Source: Burkholderiales bacterium | Lineage (GTDB): Bacteria; Pseudomonadota; Gammaproteobacteria; Burkholderiales; Burkholderiaceae_C | Assembly: GCA_016213325.1 (NCBI GenBank) | Contig: JACRAY010000014.1 | Location: forward strand, 124,001-188,000 | Reading direction: 5' to 3' | Length of the DNA stretch: 64,000 nucleotides | Part shown: one piece after another, positions 15,702 through 23,587 of the stretch | How positions within the stretch are numbered: the stretch's first letter is position 1 | Layout: each line of letters starts with the position of its first letter | The notes under the pieces: generated by a model | Database searches by the model: none | What the model was told of the DNA's origin: nothing | What the model saw: only the letters and a program-made list of their open reading frames with translations | Program-made: the position numbers and the translations under genes

Positions 15702-17291
15702 TTAACGCTCCGCGATGTAATGCTGCATGGTGACCGCCTCCCCTTCGCGCAGGAACTCGCGCACCCGCGCCTCCAGCGACTGGTCGGCCACGGTCGCGCG
15801 GGCCCGCTGGTGCAGGTAGTCGCCCCAGGAGTCGACGATGAAACGCTCGAGGTAGCGCGACCGGTCGTCGAGGTCGCGGTATACGCGCCAGAACGTGGCG
15901 CCGTCGCGCTTGCGCGAGTCGCGCAGCAGCGTGACCGCATGCAGGAACTCGTCGGCTTCGCCGTCGCGGATGCGGTAGCCGATTTCCACGGCCACCGGAC
16001 CGTCGTCGGGCCGGGGTTCGTCCTTGACCAGCATCTCCTCGAAGGCCGCGCCGGGCGTCACCTCGTGCACGTCGCCGATGCGCAGCGGGAATGACCGCGC
16101 CAGGAAGATGCCGCCGACCATGGCGGCGGCCGCCACGGCCAGCGTGAGCGGCAACCCGACCACGCCCGACATCGCACCCCAGAACGCCGAGCCCAGCGCA
16201 AACGAGCCGAGGGCCGCCACCGTATGCAGCGCGGCCGCGCGCGACCGCACCCAGGGCGGCGCGCTCGACTGCGTGGCGGTGTTGAAGGTTGCCATCGTCG
16301 CCATCCATGCAGCGCCGCCGATGGCCAGCGCGACGTACACCACGAGATGCACCTTCACGAACGCGGCCGCCAGCATGGCGCCTGCGAACAGCAGGCACCC
16401 GGCCGCCACCAGCTTCTCCAGCCCGAAGCGCGCCCGCACCCGGCCCAGCACCAGCCCGGCAGCCACGGCACCGGTGCCCAGGCAACCCATGAGCAAGCCA
16501 AAGCCGGTGGCGCCCAGCTTCAGCTGCTGCGCCGCAATGGCCGGCAGCAGCCCCCACAGCGCGGACCCAGCGCCCGCGTACGCGACCGTGCGCAGCAACT
16601 GCGCCAGGATGATGCGCGAGTAGCGCGCATAGCGCAGCGCAGCGATGGTGCCGCTGAACAGCCGCTCGGGCGGCAGCTTGGACTTGGCGTGCTTGCTGGG
16701 CGGCCAGCGCCGCACGGCATGGATCAGCGCGATGACGGTGGCGGCCGATGCCACGAACACCCAGCCCCCGCCGGCCCACGCGAAGATGAAGCCGGCAATC
16801 GACGGTCCGAGCGCACGCGCGCTGTTCCATGCGATCGACGTGGCCGTGATGGCCTGCGGCATGTCCTCGCGCGGCACGGCGTCCGCAACCGTGGTGTTCC
16901 ATGCAGGCGAGATCAGCGCCGTGCAGCAGCCCGCCGCAAAGGTAAAGAGCAGCAGCACCGCAGGCCCGGCCCATCCGGCCATGGCCAGCAGGGCCAGCGC
17001 CAGGATGATGCCGGTCTGCACGCTGAGCGCAGTGACCATCAGGCGCCCGCGGTCCGCCGTGTCGGCCATGACGCCTGCGGGCAGCACCAGCAGGAACATC
17101 GGCAGGAACACGGCCGTCTGCACCAGCGCCGCCAGGAACGAAGAGCCGGTGAGCTCCACCATCAACCATGACGCCGCCATGGACTGCATGGCATTGCCGG
17201 TGAAGTAGAACGCGCTACCCGTCCACAGGCCGCGGAAGGCGGGGCGTCGCAGCGGGGACCACACGGAGTTGGCGGTGGAGGTGCTTGTCAT
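15702..17291 (-). CDS. MFS exporter (MFS_3/EntS-like) with C-terminal monooxygenase-like domain
   Basis: A 529-residue protein. Residues 1-405 form a 12-helix major facilitator with the N-terminal PLRRPAFRGLWTGSAFYFTGNAMQ, and the loop motif MADTADRGRLM typical of EntS-like exporters. After about residue 420 it carries a soluble ~100-residue tail (VAVEIGYRIRDGEADEFLHAVTLLRDSRKRDGATFWRVYRD) that reads like an antibiotic-biosynthesis-monooxygenase ferredoxin-like fold. The start ATG at 17291 precedes the family N-terminus; the longer frame to 17372 enters the intergenic region. It probably exports siderophore-like or toxic compounds; the substrate is unknown. Confidence 0.83.
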   Translation of the reverse strand: MTSTSTANSVWSPLRRPAFRGLWTGSAFYFTGNAMQSMAASWLMVELTGSSFLAALVQTAVFLPMFLLVLPAGVMADTADRGRLMVTALSVQTGIILALALLAMAGWAGPAVLLLFTFAAGCCTALISPAWNTTVADAVPREDMPQAITATSIAWNSARALGPSIAGFIFAWAGGGWVFVASAATVIALIHAVRRWPPSKHAKSKLPPERLFSGTIAALRYARYSRIILAQLLRTVAYAGAGSALWGLLPAIAAQQLKLGATGFGLLMGCLGTGAVAAGLVLGRVRARFGLEKLVAAGCLLFAGAMLAAAFVKVHLVVYVALAIGGAAWMATMATFNTATQSSAPPWVRSRAAALHTVAALGSFALGSAFWGAMSGVVGLPLTLAVAAAAMVGGIFLARSFPLRIGDVHEVTPGAAFEEMLVKDEPRPDDGPVAVEIGYRIRDGEADEFLHAVTLLRDSRKRDGATFWRVYRDLDDRSRYLERFIVDSWGDYLHQRARATVADQSLEARVREFLREGEAVTMQHYIAER

Positions 17292-17380
17292 GCGGTCGGT
17301 GCGGCCGATTATGCGGGGCGGGCAGGATTTTTGGATTGGCGGACTTGACCGGCGCGCGCAGATGGCGACCATGAGGGTCC

Positions 17381-18436
17381 ATGGATGAATCGACGCAGCC
17401 CGGCGCCAGCGCCGGGCTCAGGGAGGTCGACCGGGTCGTGTGCGCGAGCGTCGCCACATCGACCGAGGGTGCGTTCGCCCAGATGGAAGCCATCCGCGTA
17501 TCGTCCCTGCGCCACAACGAGCCCCTGGGCTTGAACGCGGTGTTGCTGTACCTGAGCGGCTGGTTCCTGCTGTGGCTGGAAGGCCCGCCCGAGGAACTGC
17601 GCCACACCCTGCGCCGCGTGGCCAGGGACCCGCGCCACTGGTCGCCGCAACTGGTGCACTTCAGCCATGGCCCGCGCCTGCTGCGCGACCCGTGGAGCAT
17701 GATGCTGGTGCCTTCGCCGGCCAAGGGCACCGAGATCGCCGAACGCGTGATGCGCATGCGCGAGGAGATGCGGCAGGGCCGGCAATATTCGCCGCTGGTC
17801 GTGCTGCGCCGCCTGGCCACACCGCTGCGGCTGCCTTCCGGCGTGGCTACGGACACCGACGCCTTCCACCGCGTGGGCGTCTGTGCGGCCGACCCGGAGC
17901 ATGGCTTTGCCGTCGCCAGGCTGGTCGCGCACGACCTCGCGCGCGAAACGCTGCACCGGCGCGTGGCCGACCAGGACGGGCGGGAGGCCGGCTTCGAAAC
18001 CGTGGACTTCCAGCTGGACTCGCACCCGTGCCGCATCAACGCGCTGCCCTGGCAGGGGCTGCAGCAGGGACTGCTGCGCCTGTACCTGGCCGAGTGGCGC
18101 TACCTCCTGCTCATCTTCGGCGGCTCCCGGCGGGCCGACGACGCCCTGATGGACCGGGTGTGCAAGCTGGTGGCCGACGTGCCGGGTGCACCGCCCCTGC
18201 TGGGGACGGCACCCGACGCGCAGGCGCATGAGCTGGCTGCCGACACCGCGCGGCTGGCGGGTGTTTCGTACAAGCCGATAGCCACCTGCCGCGCGGCGGA
18301 CACCATGACCATCTGGGAGGCGCTGGCCGGCGAGCTACGTGCGCTGGGCGCACCCGGCGACTCGGTCTACGTCAGCCAGCCGGCCGGCTTGCCGCCCGAC
18401 CTCAACGCTTTCCATCCGGGTGATGGACGCTCATGA
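17381..18436 (+). CDS. BLUF-like domain protein lacking the photoactive residues
   Basis: A 351-residue protein. Residues 17-110 align with BLUF blue-light sensors by pattern: ATSTEGAFAQMEAIRVSSLRHN, LLYLSGWFLLWLEGP, RDPRHW and RDPWSMML. The asparagine (N46) and a tryptophan are kept. However, the flavin-reacting tyrosine position is Cys21 and the essential glutamine position is Leu64 (FLLWLEG instead of FxQxLEG). Photochemistry of the usual type is therefore unlikely. The remainder (residues 155-330) is an unrecognised domain with LDSHPCRINALPWQGL and EWRYLLLIFGG. It is divergent from the MFS gene and overlaps the convergent cNMP-domain remnant by 35 bases. Confidence 0.7.
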   Translation: MDESTQPGASAGLREVDRVVCASVATSTEGAFAQMEAIRVSSLRHNEPLGLNAVLLYLSGWFLLWLEGPPEELRHTLRRVARDPRHWSPQLVHFSHGPRLLRDPWSMMLVPSPAKGTEIAERVMRMREEMRQGRQYSPLVVLRRLATPLRLPSGVATDTDAFHRVGVCAADPEHGFAVARLVAHDLARETLHRRVADQDGREAGFETVDFQLDSHPCRINALPWQGLQQGLLRLYLAEWRYLLLIFGGSRRADDALMDRVCKLVADVPGAPPLLGTAPDAQAHELAADTARLAGVSYKPIATCRAADTMTIWEALAGELRALGAPGDSVYVSQPAGLPPDLNAFHPGDGRS

Positions 18437-18677
18437 GCTCGGCCAGCACCTGGTCCATCAGCTCGAGCTGCATGTTGCCGCCCGACAGCTTCTTCAGGTC
18501 CACCAGGTAGGTGGTGACGGCCTGCAGGCGGCGCGCCAGCAGTTGCGCAACCGCAAGCGTCAGCTCGGGCTTGGCCTTCATCGCCGCAGCAGGGTCTTCG
18601 ATAACGTGGACCGTGCTGTTCTCCATGGCCACCACGTCGGCCGTGGGCGCGGAGGAAAGCGAAAGAATGCGGCTCAT
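18402..18677 (-). CDS. Cyclic-nucleotide-binding-like protein, N-terminally/internally truncated
   Basis: A 91-residue product. After a seven-residue start (MSRILSL) the sequence jumps straight to what looks like the last strands and C-helix of a cNMP-binding domain: DVVAMENSTVHVIEDPAA then ELTLAVAQLLARRLQAVTTYLV. From memory, intact relatives of about 140-150 residues carry a beta-roll with the phosphate-binding cassette between these parts; here some 60 residues are missing with the frame kept. Start ATG at 18677 has a GGAG site seven bases upstream. It may be a degraded gene or a small helper protein. Confidence 0.55.
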   Translation of the reverse strand: MSRILSLSSAPTADVVAMENSTVHVIEDPAAAMKAKPELTLAVAQLLARRLQAVTTYLVDLKKLSGGNMQLELMDQVLAELMSVHHPDGKR

Positions 18678-18707
18678 AGGCGTCTCCAACGACGGCTGGT
18701 GAATCCG

Positions 18708-19562
18708 TCAATTCATACTTTTGTTTGCGACTTGGCTAGGGGACTTTGTCACTTTCACCGGCGCCACATACCCCTCTGCCAACACCTTCCTCGGATGCGA
18801 CGCCGTCACGTGCCCCATGAAGGGCGGCATGATCTCGTAGCCCAACAGTACCTGCAGCCGCGGCGACATGGTCCGCACGATGTCGGGCGGCACGCCCAGG
18901 AAGAAATTCTCCTGCGTGCGCGCCCAGGGCTCGCAGTACTGGTTGGAAAACGCGAGCCTGGGCTTGGCGCTGCGGTTCGCGCCGCCGCGGTGCATTAGCG
19001 TTCCGTGGAACACCACGCATGACCCCGCGGGCATCACCACCGGCACCAGCTGCCTCTCGATCTCCGGGGGCATGGGCGCATCGTGGTCCCGCCCGTCGTA
19101 CGTGCCGGCGACCTGCTCGTCGCTCCACAGGTGGCTGCCCGGGATGACCTCGGTGCAGCCGTTCTCCTCGGTGAAGTCGTCGACGGCAACGATGGTGCTG
19201 ATGCTGATCGACTTGCGCGGCCGCGGGATGGGATAGAACGAGTCGTCGTAGTGGATCGGCTGCGGCGTTTCGCCGGGGTGGATGCAGATGGCCTGGCTGG
19301 CCGTCAGCAGGTAGCCGGGCTGGAGCAGCTGGTCGAGGATGGCGAGGATGGGTGGGTCTTCGGCGATGTCTTCGAAGATCTTGCCGCGGGCGACGAGGGT
19401 GTAGACGCGCTCGGTTTTGAAGCCTTCGAAGTTGTTGCGGCCGGAGTGGGATTGGAGGTGGGAGGCGAGGGCTTCGCGGACGCGGGTGAGTGCGGCGGGG
19501 TCGAGGAAGTCGGGAATGATGCTGAAGCCTTTGGCGTGCAGCCCGGCCATGTGATCGATCAT
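18708..19562 (-). CDS. Phytanoyl-CoA dioxygenase (PhyH) family protein
   Basis: A 284-residue Fe(II)/2-oxoglutarate-dependent oxygenase. The iron triad is visible: His and Asp in IHYDDSFYP, and the distal His in LMHRGGANRS, followed by the 2OG-binding Arg region (KPRLAFSNQY). The strand EVIPGSHLWSDEQV is typical of PhyH. The substrate is unknown; bacterial members hydroxylate diverse small molecules. Its ATG overlaps the stop of the upstream toxin gene as ATGA, so translation is probably coupled to the toxin-antitoxin pair, an odd partnership. Confidence 0.85.
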   Translation of the reverse strand: MIDHMAGLHAKGFSIIPDFLDPAALTRVREALASHLQSHSGRNNFEGFKTERVYTLVARGKIFEDIAEDPPILAILDQLLQPGYLLTASQAICIHPGETPQPIHYDDSFYPIPRPRKSISISTIVAVDDFTEENGCTEVIPGSHLWSDEQVAGTYDGRDHDAPMPPEIERQLVPVVMPAGSCVVFHGTLMHRGGANRSAKPRLAFSNQYCEPWARTQENFFLGVPPDIVRTMSPRLQVLLGYEIMPPFMGHVTASHPRKVLAEGYVAPVKVTKSPSQVANKSMN

Positions 19563-19840
19563 CGCGAATACACCTCGTCATGGCTGCCGACGTTGACCAG
19601 GGTGATGGCCTGGTCGCGGATCAGGAACTCCAGCGTGATCCGGTACGACAGGTTGATCGACACGGAATGCACGCCGTCATGCTTGCCGGCAAGCGCGTGC
19701 AGCCGCAGCGATGGGTGGTGGGGATTGGCCTCCAGCAACGCCAACGTCTTGCCGTACTGTCGCTTCAGGTCGGGGTGGGGGCGCAGGAAGCGGACGGCAA
19801 TGCGGAGATAGCTCTCGGTGAAGACCAGCCGGAAGGGCAT
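19559..19840 (-). CDS. RelE/ParE-superfamily toxin
   Basis: A 93-residue basic protein with the RelE/ParE fold pattern: FRLVFTESYLRIAVRFLRPHPDLKRQYGKTLALL as the helical part, then HPSLRLHALAGKHDGVHSVSINLSYRITLEFLI and a C-terminal VNVGSHDEVY. Such toxins cleave ribosome-bound mRNA or poison gyrase; this one looks closer to the mRNA-interferase (RelE/StbE) branch. Start ATG at 19840 lies 20 bases after the antitoxin stop. The stop overlaps the PhyH start. Confidence 0.8.
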   Translation of the reverse strand: MPFRLVFTESYLRIAVRFLRPHPDLKRQYGKTLALLEANPHHPSLRLHALAGKHDGVHSVSINLSYRITLEFLIRDQAITLVNVGSHDEVYSR

Positions 19841-19860
19841 GGACGCGCGGTCCGCCGGTT

Positions 19861-20178
19861 TCAGGCACGGCGCCGGTTGCGCTTGGCCGGCACCGGCGCA
19901 GGGCCTGGATCCCCTGTGCCTTCCAGCAGGGCTTCGACCCGTGCCATGTGGGCGGCTGCGGACTCCTGGATGTACTGGCCCGCACCGACGTCGGCCCGAC
20001 ACTGCGCCAGCGCGGCATCGAGCTCGCACTCGCGCAGGTAGTGGTACTGCGAGACCTCCATCACCACGTACCGGTCCTTGCCGCGCACGGAGATGACGGC
20101 CTCGGGCTGGGAGGCGAGGCTCTCCTCGATGGCGGAGATGCCGCGGGTCTTGAGGTCGTTGGCGGTCAGGCTGGACAC
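19861..20178 (-). CDS. Phd/YefM-like antitoxin
   Basis: A 105-residue antitoxin partner of the downstream toxin. The N-terminal part (residues 1-45: SLTANDLKTRGISAIEESL, EAVISVRGKDRYVVMEVSQY) has the prevent-host-death DNA-binding fold, and the C-terminal part is charged and probably neutralises the toxin. It uses a GTG start at 20178; the nearby ATG at 20185 is in another frame. The pair probably autoregulates from the 65-base gap upstream. Confidence 0.8.
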   Translation of the reverse strand: MSSLTANDLKTRGISAIEESLASQPEAVISVRGKDRYVVMEVSQYHYLRECELDAALAQCRADVGAGQYIQESAAAHMARVEALLEGTGDPGPAPVPAKRNRRRA

Positions 20179-20243
20179 GGGGCCATTTTCCGCACTCTGA
20201 TGAGTACTGTCAATCGCATGACTCAGAATGCGGTTAAACGCAC

Positions 20244-21440
20244 CTATGCAGCCGCGCCTAGCCTCGCCACCCCTTCTTCGATCCTCTCCACCCCGACCGT
20301 CGCAAAGCTGAGCCGGAACGTACTCAGGTCAGGGTTCTCCGCAAAGAACGGCGCCCCCGGCACAAACGCCACCCCCTGCTCGATCGCCTTCTTCGCAAAC
20401 ACGTTCGCATCGCTCACCTTGCCACCGGCACCAGTGAGCCGAGCCCAGAAGAACAACCCGCCCTTAGGCTGCGTGAACTCGATCGCATCCCCCAGCTCGC
20501 GCTTCAGCGCAGCCCCCATCGCGGCCGCCCGCTCGCCGTAGGCCTTGCGCACTTTCACCAGGGTGTCCGGCATCCGCCCGCTCTTCAAGTACTGAGCCGC
20601 CGTCGCCTGAGCAAACGTGCTGGTGTGCGCATCGCTGAACTGCTTGCACATCACCGCATTGCGCAGCAGCTCCGCCGGCCCAACCATCCAGCCCACGCGC
20701 AGGCCCGGTGACAGCACTTTCGACATCGAGCCGCAATGCGCGATCCACTCGCGGCTGCCGGGCACCTCTTTGGACAGTGCCAGGATGCTGGGCGGCGGGG
20801 GCTCGCCGAAGTACAGGTCGCCATACGGGTCGTCTTCGACCACCAGCGTTTCGTACTTCTTCGCCAGCTCCAACACGCGCAAGCGGCGCTCGCGGCTCAG
20901 CGTGGCGCCGCTCGGGTTGCCGAAGGTGGGGATCAGGTAAACGAGCTTGGGCTTGTGCTCCTTGATCAACTCTTCCAGCTTGTCCACCTGCACGCCGTTG
21001 GCGTCGATGGGCGCGCTGACCAGGTTGGCGCCGTACAGGCGAAAGCACTGGATGGTGGCCAGGAAGGTGGGACCCTCGACGATGACGGGGTCGCCGGGCG
21101 AGATCATGGTCTTGCCCAGCAGGTCCAGCGCCTGCTGGCTGCCGGTGGTGACGACCAGGCCGGTGGGGTCGAGATCGGTGACGCCCTTGCCCTTCATGAA
21201 GGCGGCCAGCTGCGTGCGCAGCGGCTCGTAGCCTTCGGTGGCGCCGTACTGCAGGGCGCCGCCGGGTTCTTCGTCCAGCGCCTTCTGCGAGGCTTCGCGC
21301 AGGCCCGCCACGTCGAACATGGCGCTGTCAGGGAAGCCGCCGGCAAAGCTGATGATGCCGGGCTTGCCGAGCAGCTTGAACAGCTCGCGGATGGCGGAGG
21401 TTTCTACGTTGGCGAGGCGGGTGGCGAAGGTAAGGGGCAT
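20244..21440 (-). CDS. PLP-dependent aminotransferase, class I/II (2-aminoadipate transaminase-like)
   Basis: A 398-residue fold-type I aminotransferase. The PLP lysine is in CGSMSKVLSPGLRVGW, with upstream LIPTFGNPSGAT and VVEDDPYGDLYF. The N-terminal IISFAGGFPDSAMF resembles LysN/MocR-like stand-alone aminotransferases that act on branched or aromatic amino acids or 2-aminoadipate. The ATG at 21440 starts the family-typical N-terminus. It may head a run of minus-strand genes including the toxin-antitoxin pair, with a 65-base gap that could hold a promoter. Confidence 0.87.
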   Translation of the reverse strand: MPLTFATRLANVETSAIRELFKLLGKPGIISFAGGFPDSAMFDVAGLREASQKALDEEPGGALQYGATEGYEPLRTQLAAFMKGKGVTDLDPTGLVVTTGSQQALDLLGKTMISPGDPVIVEGPTFLATIQCFRLYGANLVSAPIDANGVQVDKLEELIKEHKPKLVYLIPTFGNPSGATLSRERRLRVLELAKKYETLVVEDDPYGDLYFGEPPPPSILALSKEVPGSREWIAHCGSMSKVLSPGLRVGWMVGPAELLRNAVMCKQFSDAHTSTFAQATAAQYLKSGRMPDTLVKVRKAYGERAAAMGAALKRELGDAIEFTQPKGGLFFWARLTGAGGKVSDANVFAKKAIEQGVAFVPGAPFFAENPDLSTFRLSFATVGVERIEEGVARLGAAA

Positions 21441-21493
21441 GGCTGTCCGTCCGGGTGAATCACCGGATGGTAGCCAAATGCGGGCTGGGGGCG

Positions 21494-21961
21494 CTAGGCG
21501 CGCACCAATTCGCGCTGGCGCAACTCCTCGGCGACCAGGTCGCCCAGCACGATCGCGGCGGGGTAAAGCACCTCCTCCTCGGTGCGCGTGTGCAGCCTCA
21601 GGGCATCCGCCAGGTTGGCGTACTCGGTCCGGCCCGCCGCCAAGGCGGCTTCCCGCAGCCGGTCACCCAGCGCATTGAGCTCCTTGTGCTCGGCGAACAG
21701 GCGGGGCAGTTCGGACTTGAGGCGCCGCGTCATGGGGACTACCTCCGCCATGTCGGCACTGACCTCGCCGCGCGCCACGCGCGGCAGCAGGCCCAGCGGC
21801 GGCAGGGCAAAGCTTTCTTCGCTGACGCAGTGCAGGTGCAGTAACCGCTCGAGTTCCCTGCCGACCTGGCCCAGGCGGCCGGGCTCATTCATGCATTGCG
21901 CCAGGTGCTGGTGCAACTCGTGGTGTTCGTCGCGCAGGACGCCGGGAATTCCTGGGAACAT
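21494..21961 (-). CDS. Hemerythrin HHE domain protein
   Basis: A 155-residue four-helix protein. The iron-ligand pattern is visible as HHELHQHL near the start, HLHCVSEESFALPPL, EHKELNALGDRL and LRLHTRTEEEVLYPA. Such proteins bind O2, NO or act in iron/redox sensing. The ATG at 21961 follows a very strong AAGGAGGAG site, better than the upstream in-frame codon at 22009. The neighbouring genes are unrelated. Confidence 0.82.
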   Translation of the reverse strand: MFPGIPGVLRDEHHELHQHLAQCMNEPGRLGQVGRELERLLHLHCVSEESFALPPLGLLPRVARGEVSADMAEVVPMTRRLKSELPRLFAEHKELNALGDRLREAALAAGRTEYANLADALRLHTRTEEEVLYPAAIVLGDLVAEELRQRELVRA

Positions 21962-22024
21962 TGAAGTACTCCTCCTTGGGGAGGATAGGTACTCCAGCCG
22001 CCTGCCCACTTGCGAAAGGTCAAG

Positions 22025-22219
22025 TCACTCGCGTGGGGTGTCCGTCTGTCCCCCGGCAGTCCCGCCTTCGCGCTCCCTCAGCTTCTGCTGCCCCTCCCGC
22101 GCCAGTCGGGCCGTCTCTTCCAGCACCTTGTCTTCGGGCACGCGCGGCACGTCCGCGTCCTCGCGCATCTTGCCGTCTTCGTGGATGGTGTCGCGCGTGG
22201 GGTTGTTCGGTGTCGGCAT
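22025..22219 (-). CDS. Small hydrophilic protein of unknown function
   Basis: A 64-residue, highly charged, probably disordered protein (MPTPNNPTRDTIHEDGKMRE, then VPEDKVLEETARLAREGQQKL). I do not recognise a family. The ATG at 22219 is preceded by AGGAG six bases upstream, which argues that it is real. Confidence 0.5.
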   Translation of the reverse strand: MPTPNNPTRDTIHEDGKMREDADVPRVPEDKVLEETARLAREGQQKLREREGGTAGGQTDTPRE

Positions 22220-22325
22220 GGAATGCTCCTGTTGCGGGGGTATCCGCAGCATTGTTGAGTGCCGGCCCGGCCTGCGTGCAGGACGCCGCCGCGCGGGTGC
22301 GTAGGTTATGGACTACATTGCGGCC

Positions 22326-23060
22326 ATGATCGAAAAGCACATCGACATCCCCACCGCCGACGGCGCCATGAACACTTTCGTCGCGTACCCCGACGAAGGC
22401 GGACCCTTCCCGGTCGTCCTGTTCCACATGGACGCGCCGGGCAAGCGCGAAGAACTGCACGACATGGCGCGCCGCATCGCTGCGGTGGGCTACTACGTGG
22501 TGCTGCCCAACCTGTACTACCGCCGCACGCGCGACTTCGTGCTGCGCGAGCGCACGCCCGAGGCGATGGCGCCGATGTTCGAGCACATGGCCAGCCTGAG
22601 CAACGCCATGGTGGTCAGCGACACCCGGGCGATGCTGGACTTCGTCGACGCCCAGCCTGAAGTCAACGCAGCCCGAGTGGGTGCAGTGGGCTACTGCATG
22701 AGCGGGCCGTTTGTCATGGCGGTGGCAGCGGCCTTGCCGCAGCGTATCCAGGCGATCGCGTCGATCCACGGGGCCAACCTGGTGACGGACCGCGACGATT
22801 CACCGCACCTGATGGCCGCCGACATCAAGTGTGAAGCGTACTTCGCGTGCGCCGAGACGGACAAGTGGGCGTCCAAGGAGCTGGTCGACACGCTCGAGAA
22901 GGCGCTGAAGGAAGGCGGCACCAACTACCGGATCGAGTGGTATCCCGGGGCCGAGCACGGCTTCGTGTTTCCGAAGCGGGCGGGTATCTACCACCAGCCC
23001 AGTGCGGAGCGGCACTGGGTGAGGTTGTTCGACTTGTTCGAGAGGAATTTGAGGGGTTAG
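22326..23060 (+). CDS. Dienelactone hydrolase family protein
   Basis: A 244-residue alpha/beta hydrolase. The DLH nucleophile is the cysteine in VGAVGYCMSGPF; the acid and histidine fit CAETDKWA and GAEHGFVFP. The opening MIEKHIDIPTADGAMNTFVAYP is typical of the family. An in-frame ATG exists 18 bases upstream (22308), and neither start has a good ribosome site. Family members hydrolyse dienelactones in chloroaromatic breakdown, but many act on other esters. It is followed by a palindromic repeat and a convergent gene. Confidence 0.82.
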   Translation: MIEKHIDIPTADGAMNTFVAYPDEGGPFPVVLFHMDAPGKREELHDMARRIAAVGYYVVLPNLYYRRTRDFVLRERTPEAMAPMFEHMASLSNAMVVSDTRAMLDFVDAQPEVNAARVGAVGYCMSGPFVMAVAAALPQRIQAIASIHGANLVTDRDDSPHLMAADIKCEAYFACAETDKWASKELVDTLEKALKEGGTNYRIEWYPGAEHGFVFPKRAGIYHQPSAERHWVRLFDLFERNLRG

Positions 23061-23062
23061 GT

Positions 23063-23090
23063 GGTGGGCAGCGCAGCTGCCCACCCTACG
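23063..23090. repeat. Palindromic repeat GGTGGGCAGC-GCA-GCTGCCCACC followed by CTACG
   Basis: A perfect 10-bp hairpin three bases after the dienelactone hydrolase stop, between convergent genes. An almost identical copy (loop GGA) lies inside cobQ at 49493-49520. It could end transcription from both sides but has no U-tract. Confidence 0.85.
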
Positions 23091-23093
23091 TCC

Positions 23094-23522
23094 CTACACC
23101 TCGATCTTCCCGCCCACGATATCCTTCAGCCGCTTGTGCGAGCGCGGCACGATGTTGCGGTCGCGGCCGCCGGCGCCGTCCAGCAAGGCGGCTGCGCGCT
23201 GGGCACGCAGTTCGTCCTCGGCATCCACCACCACCACGCATTCGCCGCGCTTCACCAGCTCGGCGTACGTGCCGGCGTGGCCTTGCTTGTGGTCCTGGCC
23301 GAACAGGTTGCTGAAGAAGTTGCCGATTGCCTCCAGCACGTGGCGGTCGACGGCTACCTCGCGCTCCATGCCGTCCCAGTCTTCCGTGCTCATGGCACTG
23401 TCGACGTGCAGGTCGCGATGCTGCTTGTGGATGTCTTCGCGCGAGAAGCCGGCATCGACCAGCCGGTCGACGGCACGGTCGGCGGCAGCGGGGTCGGTGA
23501 AAGCGCAGAGTACGGTATGCAT
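23094..23522 (-). CDS. General stress protein 17M-like domain protein
   Basis: A 142-residue soluble protein. The N-terminal ~60 residues (MHTVLCAFTDPAAADRAVDRL, DAGFSREDI) match the GspM/YflT-like fold found in stress proteins, followed by a linker (WDGMEREVAVDRHVLEAIGNFFSNLFG) and a domain ending RLKDIVGGKIEV. The start ATG at 23522 has a GGGAG site six bases upstream. The exact role is unknown; it may belong to the general stress response. Confidence 0.68.
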   Translation of the reverse strand: MHTVLCAFTDPAAADRAVDRLVDAGFSREDIHKQHRDLHVDSAMSTEDWDGMEREVAVDRHVLEAIGNFFSNLFGQDHKQGHAGTYAELVKRGECVVVVDAEDELRAQRAAALLDGAGGRDRNIVPRSHKRLKDIVGGKIEV

Positions 23523-23587
23523 GAGTGTCTCCCGGGGTTGCACTCATCTTCCGCGCCGCCGCCAGCCTCGGCTGTCAGCGGCGCCCC

